Source: Sipunculus nudus (lineage: Eukaryota > Annelida > Sipuncula > Golfingiida > Sipunculidae). Taken from it: a stretch of 64,000 nucleotides of DNA. Below the pieces are notes generated by a model. It was given only the letters and a program-made list of their open reading frames with translations, ran no database searches and had not been told where the DNA came from. How positions within the stretch are numbered: the first letter of the stretch is position 1; every line of letters begins with the position of its first letter. The position numbers and the translations under genes were made by a program. The DNA is taken from positions 72,100,659 through 72,164,658 of the forward strand of contig CM049313.1 of the NCBI GenBank assembly GCA_026874595.1, written 5' to 3'. Below are positions 24,801 through 36,800 of the stretch, piece by piece.

Positions 24801-27800
24801 TCAGTACTTAAGGGTAAATGATTTAAGAGTAGTAGCATATGTTGATGATTTTCTTTTGATGGCAAACAAGAATGATGTATGTAAACATAGAGATTTCATG
24901 TTGACCACTTTAGATACCTTAGGATGGCACGTGAATTGGGAGAAGTGGCATACAGAATCGCATCATGAACAAACATTTCTTGGCTATAAAATATGTACTG
25001 TTACTGATGACGATCACCCATGGGTTTCTGTACCTAAAGACAGGATACGTGTGTTACGCAAAGACATTCACAGGGCTTTAACCCAAGGCTGGCTTACTGC
25101 TCGAGCGCTTGCCAGGATAGCGGGTCAGTGCGTGAGCATGACTGTGTGCATACTTCCGGCTAAACTTTTGCTTCGTAATCTATATCGCCTACTTGCAAGT
25201 AGAAAGACATGGAGCGACCGCTTAGTATTAGACCCTGCTACGTGCAAAGATCTACGTTGGTGGCTCGATGCTTTAAAGACATGGAACGGGAGCCCCCTAT
25301 CCAACAAACCAATACAGGTCCAGTTAACGACAGACGCTTCCGGCTCGGGATGGGGTGCAGTGATGGACAATATGGAAGCCAGCGGTCTCTGGGACAAGTT
25401 CACTGCGCATCAATCTTCCAATTTCAGAGAATTATTAACAATTCTCTTGGCTGTACTGACGTTTATGCCTCATATAAAAGGCAAGAAGATTCAAGTTCTT
25501 ACGGACAACATTACCAGCGTTGCTTACGTCAATCATTTGGGTGGTCAAAGTGCTCCACTGACCCACCTCGCCCGAGCCCTATGGATAACGGCTTACGAGA
25601 ATGGGATAGAGCTATCTGCCAAGCATTTAGCAGGGCCTCAGAACCTGCACGCCGATTGTCTGTCGAGAAAACTGACCACGTACGACTGGACGTTACATCC
25701 AAAATTATTTCAGATGCTGGACCGTGTCTGGGGTCCGCACGATATCGACAGGTTCGCGTCCTTGACAACAGCCCAGTTACCCCGGTACAACAGTTTGTAC
25801 TGGGACCCCATGACGGAAGTGGTCGACGCGCTCGCCCAAACGGACTGGGGCGATTGGAACAATTTCGTGAACGGACCATTTTGGTTGATTCCACGTATCC
25901 TGGACTTGGTTCACCGTCAACGTGCAGAGGCTACGCTAATCACCCCTTTGTGGCCAAGCCAACCGTGGTGTCAGAAGTTAATACTCATGAGCGTAGACCG
26001 TCCGATCCAGCTGCCGACCGGAAAAGCTTGGATTCTAGCGTCAGGTATCCAACCAGAACCGCGAAAGAACGCCAGATGGCGCCTGTATGCCTGGCGCGTA
26101 TCTGGCAAGATAATCTAAAATCCAAAGGGTGGTCACAAAGAGCAGCCATCCAACTTCCTTTATGTTTGGCTGAATCTACTCTACAACTCTATAATAGACT
26201 TTTGAATAAATTTGTGAATTTTTGTGAGGTTCGTGGGGAGCCATATCCTCCTTTGGATCCTGCTGTTACGGCGGACTTCTTGTGCATGTTATCTGATCAG
26301 TCGAGTAGACCTAAATCGACCCTACAGTCAGCCCTATCTGCCCTGTCACACCTGTATGGTGCTTGTGGCCTACCAGATGTAACACATGATGCCGACATTA
26401 AGAGGCTTGTGACAGCATTAGTCAAGACTGGTACTACAACCGCGAGACAGCGCACCAAAATACTTCCAATTGAACCGTTTGTCAAACTGTTTTGTGCGTG
26501 GCCGAGTAATGATGTACTTTCTATCAAACAGCTGCGTATGAAATCGATAACTTTGTTGGCTTTGACCTTCATGCTCAGACTGTCAGATGTGGCGCCAAAA
26601 GCAGTGACGTTTGACCCTGCTTCTGGTGAGGTTGGCCGCATATGTTTCACTTTGGACCAAATAATGTTTCATGACAATGGTTCTCTCACCATCGCATTCC
26701 ACAGAATAAAAAACGACCCGGACCGGTCCGGATTTGCTGTTACCGTCCCCGCGGGTGGCCTAGCGGCTACTGATCCCGTGCAGTGCTTAAGGACCTATAT
26801 TGCACGCACTCAGGCCTTCCGACCGGAGGGAGGGCCGGTTTTCCTCTCTCTTAGATCACCATATGCGGCTATAACTGCGTCTACTGTAGGTCAAATTCTG
26901 CAAGACGCTATAACGAAAGCCGGTCTATCAGGTCAAGGATATACGGCCAAGTCCTTCAGGCCTACTGCTGCTACCAGAGCGATCGACCATGGTTGTGATC
27001 CCGACACGGCCATGCATATTGGCCGCTGGAAATGTCCATCCGTCTTTTTTGACCACTATGTGTCTTGTAGAGCACCTGATGTATACACGAGTGTGATGCT
27101 GGCTAATTAGCGGTGTCGTTCTCTTGGGTGCCAATTTAATATTATTGTTCCCCCCCCCCCCCCCCCCCCCCGTTTTATGTTTACTGTTTTCATTTGCTCT
27201 TCAATTGTCTGCGGTTTCGCTTTTACCGCTTTCTCATTTAACGTTCTCTGAAGTAAGGCATTTTATTTATTTGTATTTTACTAATAAATCTTATTTTATG
27301 TGTGCTGTTTTGTTGTGACGTAGATTTGTTAAAATAGTAGTCACACAAAACAAGCGACACCTATCGGTGGTTTACTTATAACATCAGCGACATCCGTCGC
27401 TTGTGTTCATTCATGCTAGGTGCTAAGATATTTAATGTTCAGATATTAAGCGTAAATAGAAGGTGATATATTAATGATTCGCCATTATTTGTGGTGAGGT
27501 AGCATTGAACATGGATAAGGCATTTTATTTATTTGTATTTTACTAATAAATCTTTTTTTATGTGTGCTGTTTTGTTGTGACGTAGATTTGTTAAAACCAG
27601 TGATTAACCACTCTGAGTGAACTGTCCAGGTCCCAAGATTTGACTGTCAAGGCCCCATCTGTCAGTTGCACACAAGATCAGGCCTGTGGTCACACAGTTA
27701 TCATATGGTATACTGTGGACTGTATTTACACAGAAGAACAACGACATATATAACAGGTGGACTGGAGATACTAAGCCCATGTGCCAGGATGGTTTTGCTG

Positions 27801-30800
27801 GGAAATTTTGTATTTAGCCAAAATGAGCTAGTAACGCGAGATAGTACACCTTTTGTTGCAAATTAATATGAACCATTAATAAACAATCATGTCTGATGCA
27901 AGTAATACTCATTTAATACATTTGTTGTTTTACCTTCAAAAGATGTTGAAGCATCAAACACACTCTCCTCTCTCTGGTCTGTGCTGGGTGTTTTGTTGGC
28001 CTGTATGATATCATGAAGTTCACTGAACCACTGCTGACATCTGGTGACATCTTCAGGTACCAGTGTGACATTATCGTGCCCCAGGCTGGTGCTGCAGGTT
28101 CTGTCCGCGTTAGTGTAATCATCTGGATAGTAACTCTGGTAAAATGTATCTCCAACAGCGTTCATCTGTTAGGAGAAAACCAGGAAAAAAACTGAGCTTT
28201 CCTCAACCCTGTGGTACACCCAAATTTTTTAAGCCTCCCAATTGGGACAGGAGACTGATGAATTTATTTCTGTATCAATATCTGGATCATAAGCAACATT
28301 ACTCAAAAAGTTATGAACAGATTTTGATGAACTTTTCAGGATACTCAGCAATGAAATAAGGAATTAATGATTAAAAGTTTTGGGTGATCCGGATAACCAT
28401 TTGGAGGATCCTGGAATTTTTTTTAGGAAAAATTCTGCATTTCTGAAAGTGCTATACAGCAGAGGTCTGTGATCTCTGAGTAGAAATATCTAGATTGGAC
28501 GTTGACTTTTTTAGCTCCCCACCTGAGTTTTAAACTTAAGACTAGAATACTTTTTTCTTTTTATTTTCTTCTGTCCATGTTCATGCTAGACCTCCATTAC
28601 CACTGATTTTAGATCCTGACCTCTGTTAAAAACATTCATATGTGACAGATTGGCATATGATATTTCTTTTTGACCTTGACCTCAATTAAAAGGTCAAACA
28701 CTACATGCTTTTATAAATGTGTTCCTTTAACTTTACCTGTACTACAGTGAAACCCTCCTTGTCAGTGTGTTTGACCCCTGTGACCCCAGCAAGTGGAATG
28801 GCCAGTCTGACCTTGACCTCTTTCTTACTTGGCAAGTCTTCATTCAAACACTGGATTCTAGTGACATCACTGTAATATAGAATAAGGAAACACTTGACCT
28901 GGTGACATCAATGTAACAAAGAACACAAACACTGAATACTGGTGACATCACAGTAAAAAAGAACACACAAACACTTGATCCTGGTGACATCAATGTAATA
29001 AAGAACACACAAACACTGGATCCTGCTGACATCACTGTAATAAAGAACACACAAACACTGGATCCTGGTGACATCACTGTAATAAAGAACACAAACACTG
29101 GATCCTGGTCACATCACTGTCATAAAGAACACACAAACACTGAATCCTGATCACATCACTGTAATAAAGAACACACAAACACTGGATCCTGGTCATATCA
29201 CTGTAATAAAGAACACACAAACACTGGATCCTGGTCACATCACTGTAATAAAGAACACACAAGCACTGGATCCTAGTGACATTACTGTAATAAGGAACAC
29301 ACAAACACTGGATCCTGGTCACATCACTGTAATAAAGAACACACAAACACTGGATCTTGGTGACATCACTGTAATAAAGAACACACAAACACTGGATCCT
29401 GGTCACATCACTGTAATAAAGAACACACAAACACTAGATCCTGGTGACATCACTGTAATAAACAACATACTAACACTGGATCCTGGTCACATCATTGTTA
29501 GAAAGAACTAGCAAACACTTGATCCGACTCACATAACTGTAAGAAAGGACATACAAACACCTGATTCTAGAGACATCATTTTACAAAGAATATGCAAACA
29601 CCCGACTCTGGTCTCATCACTGTAAGATAGTATCACCTTTGTAAAAGTTCAAACATAATGCTTTTTAAGAGATTACAGTTTTGTTCCCTAAGCAGTCTTA
29701 AATCAGAATCATTGTTTTTAGATTAACAAAGGGAGCATGTGTGTTCTATATAAAGGCTTTAATCAGTTAACAGATACGAGTTGCACATTGGAAAAATGTT
29801 TACATACTCAACCCTAGAGAGCCTCCAAATGGCGCCAGTGGTGGTGGGTGGGTGTCTACATGTCTTCCTGTCTATCTGCTGACAGACTACCTCCCGAGAG
29901 CTCTGGCTCGCGATTATAACCACGTCACCTGTGTTGAGTTTATTTGGCTGGTGGAGAACCTCCATGTACTGAGGGGGAGTCTCCAACATGTGGTTCCTCT
30001 GCAGGACCTGTATTGATAATGTTAATCTTCAGAAAATCACCCCAATTTATAAGCTTCACTCCAAAATCTATGCCGAAATTTTTTTCTACATAACTAAAAC
30101 TCTATGCAAAAAAAAATCCTGTACTTTAAAAATCATCTGATAACCAGAGAGCACTTGGAGACTATATTGGTTCTTCAAACAACATTCTGGATGACAAGAT
30201 TTGGATTAATAGAACAATCCTGAACAAAATTTGTGTGTGCAACATCAGTGCATGAAATATATGAATACAAAGGGAAAGACAAGTGTGTCAAGGTTCTCAT
30301 ACTCAATGGTTAGATCTGCAAATCAGAGCCAAGGCAACACCATTAGGTAACATCTGTGTCCAATACACATTCGTAAATTTACACTTTTCAAAAAAATTCT
30401 CCCCAAATACATGAAGCTTATGAGTTTTATTTGTTTCATTGTAATACACTTAAACACATATTAATGTAATCTAGACTGGCCTAGCTGATACAGCTGATGA
30501 GGCTTATATAAATTTGCCCCTGCTGACTGACCCATAAAACTTACTCTCTCTTGATGACAATACTTAGAACAGGTATTGCCACCTGGTGGCTTATTTTATA
30601 TCTAACCTACAGCTTTCTTACTGTCCCATTGTATCATCAGGTAAAGCTCTTTACATTTTCTATTTAGGCTTAAATTCTTTGTTTCACAACTGTGCACATT
30701 CAAGTTTGGACTGCTACCTGTTTAGGATCTGTCACCTATTCACAAAACAAGACCTGAGTCATGCAGCCTTGTTATGGTAATCAGACAGATGTGGACCATG

Positions 30801-33800
30801 TGTACTCACACCCAGAGCCATAACAAGGGGTTTAGCAGTTGAAGGGGAATTACTGAGACCAAGTGTTGGGATGGTTGTGTGAGAAACTTTTGTGTAATGC
30901 AAAACTGAACATACAGTGTGAAAGAATAGGCCTAATATTACTCCTGATTATGTATATGTGTGACTGTGTGTATGTGTCTTTGCTCACCGTGTGTTTGGGA
31001 AATCTAGCATCTGCAAGTATCAGCTGATGATCACTACCCAGCAGGTGGTAGAAGCCTCCATCATCCAGTGGCTTGGTGCACATTATCCTCTCTTGCAGGT
31101 GGAACAGTTTGTTGGGGAGCACATAAATATCTGACCCATTCCCTGGATTCATCTAAAAATATAAAGATACTAGTCAATTCATAGTGATGGATTTAGCATA
31201 ACAATATAATAATGATAACTACTCTCTACCCTTCAGCCTATGTAGAACAACAAAATAATGTCGCTGGCTTCAAATTTGCAGGGTTAAATTTTTGTGATTT
31301 TCATCTTTTCAGTTTTTTGCAAAGATTCCATTTTCGTGATTATACCAAACATTATCTACCTAGATTATATCAATAATAACAACTAGATTTTTCTTGGCAC
31401 CGCAGGTGCCATAGTATTGCAATACATTTAATCCCCCCCCCCTTTAAGAATAGTCCCCCCATCTTTAGCAGCATATACTGATCTTTGGCAAGCGACTATT
31501 GTTTCTTCCGTCTAGCAAACTTGAGAAACAATATTTTTCACCAAATATTGGGAGAACCACTCTCATGAAAAGAGGATGAATTTGTACTATAAAAAAAATG
31601 GTAAGGTAGGTGGCACCACCTGTCTGGTTGATGAGAAAACTCATGCCAAATTGGAGACCAACACATTGAAGGCTCCTCAGATATGAGCAATTTTCATCTA
31701 AAACAAATATACAGGTGGACGTCATGGCAAAACAATTGCCGATGGCGCCACTAGTCTTGCGTACAAGATGGAGGAGTCAAAGATCTATAGATATGCACAA
31801 TTTCAGGCCAATAGGACAAATCACTCCTGAGAAAAGGGCATTATTTTATTCTACAACTAGATGTGTCGGAACGACACGAATGCCCCCGCCTGGGGCAAAT
31901 TAGAAACATTTGTTAAATTTAGTAAAATTTTTTTAAGTTCGGGAGGTGTCGTATGGTCAAAAGTAGGTCAATAAGGGCAAAATGCAAACTTGATCTGTAA
32001 TGGGTCATTATCAAGCGACACACCAAAAATCAGGCCAGTATCTGCAGGCATTGTGAAAAAAGTCCATACATGTGCATTTTTCATAAAAATTTCTGTCTTT
32101 CATGAAATTTTCTATGTTCAGGATCTCTGTCATATGGTCAAAAATAGGTCAACTGGGATGAAACGTGAACTCTCTGTAACTAGTCATTATCTGCCCACAC
32201 ACCAAAAATCAGGCCAATATCTGCAGGCATTGCGAAAAAAAGTCTGTACATGTGTATTTGTCATGAAAATTTCTATTTTTCATGAAATTTTCTAAGTTTA
32301 GGAGCCGTAAAACGGTCAAAAGTAGGTCAACCGGGACGAAACGCGAACTCGATCTGTAACTGGTCATTATCTGCCCACACACCAAAAATCTGGCCAATAT
32401 CTGCAGGCATTGCGAAAAAAAGTCCGTACAACTGTTTGATTTTGAAATGATGGAATGACGGACATGGGTAAAACTATATGCCCCGGCCACTTTGTGGCGG
32501 GGGCATAAAAAAGGGAAGGTGGGTGGCCAAACCTGTCTGTTTTAAGAGAATACTTTCAAAGATGAATGGACATGCCAAATTTCAGAGAAATATCTTGAAC
32601 CACTCTGGAGATAAAAGCCATTTTCACCGAAAGCACATGAACAGATGGACGCCACAGCAAAATGATTGCAGATGGCACCACCAGTCTTATGTACAAGATG
32701 GAGGAGTCCAAGATCTATGGATATGCACATTTTCAGGCCAATAGTGCAAACCACTCCTCAGAAAAGGGCATTAATTTATTTTACAAAAAAAATGAAAAGG
32801 TAGGTGGTGCCACCTGTCTGGTTTATGAGAAAACTTTCAAAGATGGATGGACATGCCAAATTTCAGACAAATACCTTGAACCATACCGTATATATAAGCA
32901 ATTTTCACCAAAAGCATATGTACAGATGGACGCTACTGCAACAGAATTGCAGATGGTGCCACCTGTCTTAAGTAAAAGATGGAGGAGTGTAAGATCGATG
33001 GATAGGCACAATTTCAGGCCAATAGTGCAAATCACTCCTCAGTAAAGGGCATTAATTTATTCTACAAAAATGGGAAGTAAGGTGGTGCGACCTGTCTGGT
33101 TTACGAGAAAAATTTCGAAGATGGATGGACATGGCAAATTTCAGACCAATATCTTGGACCACTCCGGAGATATGAGCAATTTTCACCCAAGGCACATGTA
33201 CAGAAGGACCCCACGGCAAATGATTGCAGATGGCACCACCAGTCTTGAATACAAGATAGAGGTATCCAAGATCAATCTACATGCACAATTTCAGCCAAAT
33301 CTGTCTATTTGTTTTAGACTTATATTGCTCAGAGTACTGTCAAGTGGAAATGATGGGGTATTAAAAGGCACAAAAACAAGAGAAAGACAGAAGGAAGTGC
33401 CACCTGTCTTCAACAAAAGACAAAGCTATCTAAGAACTTCCGTCAAGTTGATTTTTGGACCAATGCATACATCCCTTATTGAGATATTTATGATTTAGTG
33501 TGATTTTCACCCTATATGGCAATATTAAAGTTCAAGGTCACTCTCATAGGAAAGGTCATGACCCCAATTTTAACATATATCATCCCATTATTCATGACTA
33601 TGTATATGCTTAATATGAAAGAAATCTGTCCATTAGTTTTTGACTTATAATGCTCAAAGTACTGTTAAGTGGCAATGATGGGGTAATAAATGGCACGAAA
33701 ACAAGAAAAGGATAATATGTGGCGCCACCAGTTTCCAGTGCATGACAACACTATCTAAGATCTTCGGTCAAGTTGATTTTTGGATCAATCAATCAAGATT

Positions 33801-36800
33801 TCTTGAGATATTTAAGAATTTGTGTGATTTTCCCCAAAAATGGACCTATTCAAGGTCCAGATCACTCTCCTAGTAAAGGTCATGACCCCATTTTAAATGG
33901 GCTTCGTCTTCTCACCTATATCAATGCACGTCTCAAGTCTGGTAAAGATCCGTAAAATATTTTTCGAGCTATTGTGTCCAAACAAATTCTCTGCCGTGGC
34001 AGCTAAGGCGGCACAACCGTGCCTAAATCATAGTATCTCAAGACTTTGTCTGGTGATACAATAATAATTTAGCCCACAAGATTAATTATCACTTTGACAA
34101 AGAAAAAACTTAAGAGATCATGAAAACATAAGGAATTGAAAAACTTGATCATTATTTGCTATTTTCATCATTTCAGTGTTTCACATAAGGTTTCATTTTT
34201 GATATCTAACCAAACAGTTTTTACACAGATCATATCCATTATTATATTAATAATTAAACTACCACACATAATCTTATCAATAAGACCAAACTATTGGCCC
34301 ATGGGCCATGACGCCCAGCTGAATTCAAGGAATTTTGAACAATGAGCAAAATGACTGCCAGAGTGCAAATCATGAATTTTGTGAAGAGTCCTTAGAAATG
34401 GGTTTCAGTGGGCTTTTGGACTGATGACAACTTCATCTGATGGTCTCATATATAGAAAAAAAAATGTGTAAAAATTTGAAAAAATACAGGTTACTAGTGC
34501 CACAAGTCTGCAGGAACTGATGAAACACTCCATGATCAATATTCATGCAAAAATCATGGTGATCAATGCATTAGTTATTCAGATACTTGAGCTTTTGTAT
34601 CAAATTTTGCATTATTCTGGGGGGTACTTCAGAGCCCCATAGCACGAACGATATGGGTAACAGAGACCAAATTTCAGGTTTCAAGGAGATTTTTAATGGA
34701 CCTCCCTTGATATCAAGTTTGAAGATTCCAGGTCCAGTGGTTACAATTTGTGCCCTGTTAACAGATGACAGTTTCATTGCAGGTCTGAAAAAAATTTGTA
34801 AAAATTGGAAAAAATATAGGTGGCACCACCAGTCTGCAGGAAGTGATGGAACATCCCATGATCAATATTCATGCAAAGAATTATGGTGATCAATGCAGTA
34901 GTTATTCAAATACTTGAGCTTTTGTATCAAATTTTGCATTATTCTGGGGGGTTCTTCGGAGCCCCATAGCTCAAAGGATATGGGTAACAGAGACCTAATT
35001 TCAGGTTTCCAAGGATATTTGCCTAGGACCTCCCTCAATTTTATGTTACAAGACTCTAGGGCTAATGGATACAATTTGTGCCCCATCTGACTGTCTGGGC
35101 GCTAATATGACATCTTTTCCTATAGGTCGCAAAATATAGGTCATGGTGACCTAATTTCAGGTTTCCAAGGACATTTGCCAAGGATGTCCCAGGATATTGT
35201 GTTAGAAGATTCTATGCCTAACAGATATGATTTGTGCTCATCTGACATTCAGGGTGCTCAAAATCATGTTTCCGGCCTGCAGGTCACAAAATATACGTCA
35301 TCATGACCTAATTTCAGGATTACAAGGAGATTTGCATAGGAACTCCCTGGATGTACAGTTAAAAGTTTCTAGGCTAACGGTTATGATTTGCACCCTGTTA
35401 ATGGCCAGACTGATGCCGGACAAAGGGTGATCGCTATAGCTCAGATGACTTACAGTCAGCTGAGCTAAAAATCGAAACTAGATGTGTCGGAACGACACGA
35501 ATGCCCCTGCCTGGGGCAAATTAGAAACATTTGTTAAATTTTGTAAAATTTTTTAAGTTCAGGAAGTGTTGTATGGTCAAAAGTAGGTCAACAAGGGCAA
35601 AATGCAAACTCGATCTGTAAAGGGTCATTATCAAGCAACACACGAAAAATCAGGCCAGTATCTGCAGGCATTGTGAAAAAAAGTCCATATATGTGCATTT
35701 TTCATGAAAATTTCTGTCTTTCATGAAATTTTCTATGTTCAGGATCTGTCATATGGTGAAAAATAGGTTAACTGGGACAAAACGCGAACTCGATCTGTAA
35801 GTGGTCATTATGCGCCCACAGACCAAACATTAGGCCAGTATCTGTAAGCACTGCATTGCGAAATTAGAATATTAGCAAAAGTTGATAATCATTTATAAAT
35901 TTAAATTGGAGAGGTATATACCATGTTTCATAACAATCCACCAAATGCTTCCTGAGAAATAAGCTCCTAAGTTTTTTTCTATACTAAGCTCTGTGACCTT
36001 GAAAAGTAGGTCAAGATCACCCATCTTTGAACTTGACCAAGATTTTGTAAATATAATGCAATAGCACTGAAGAAATGAAGTTCCTGTGTTGAATACCTTT
36101 GGAGATATCCTGCACAAAAGGCCAAAATTGAAAAAATCCGATAAAATTTCATTAAAAATCAGAAATTGCAGGTGGCGCCACCAAAATTGTGCAGCACATA
36201 CAGACCATCAGTCCCAATGATCATAGTAAGTTTTGTGAAAATCCACACAATGGTTCCTGAGATATAAACTTCTGAGTGTTTTTCTATAATCAGCTCTAAA
36301 ATGTAGAAAAACAGGTCAAGGTCACCCATCTTCGAACTTGACCCAGATTTTATCGATATACATCTTCACTGATGAAATAAAATTCCAACGGTGAATCCTT
36401 TTAGAGATATCCCGCTCACAAGGTAAAAGTTAACAGACGCGGAACGGACGGAGGGACAGACGGATGGACAGACACCGGACAGACAGATGGACAGACAGAC
36501 AGCTTGGGTGATGACAAAGCCCATCAGCCTATTAGCTGAGGGCTAAAAACGGCTGTACATGTGTATTTGTCATGAAAATTTCTATTTTTCATGAATTTTT
36601 CTAAGTTTAGTAAAACGGTCAAAAGTAAGTCAACCGGGACGAAACGCGAACTCGATCTGTAACTGGTCATTATCTGCCCACACACCAAAAATCAGGCCAA
36701 TATCTGCAGGCATTGTGAAAAAAGTCTGTACATGTGTATTTGTCATGAAAATTTCTATTTTTCATGAAATTTTCTAAGTTTAGGAGCCGTAAAACGGTCA

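Larger units (their letters stand above)
23017..27596 (+). mobile_element. Ngaro-like tyrosine-recombinase retrotransposon with split direct repeats
   Basis: The order is A1 (23017-23107), gag, RT-RNase H, tyrosine recombinase, B1 (27255-27334), A2 (27335-27425), B2 (27517-27596). A1 and A2 are identical over 91 bp. B1 and B2 differ at about one base in 80. Split direct repeats (A1...B1-A2-B2), an RT-RH ORF without a methyltransferase domain, and a YR in place of a DDE integrase are hallmarks of Ngaro/PAT elements. There is no evident target duplication, as expected for this class. It lies antisense to TAF1C in the intron between exons 13 and 12. Confidence 0.93.

Noticed and set aside
25209-26075. 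Upstream extension of the recombinase ORF
   Set aside because: The frame is open but overlaps RT-RNase H in another frame and has no domain of its own. The Met at 26076 gives a normal-length recombinase.
29074-29430. 118-codon minus-strand repeat ORF (CVLYYSDVTRIQCL) as a separate gene
   Set aside because: It is the gene-strand reading of the 42-bp acceptor-derived minisatellite in a TAF1C intron.
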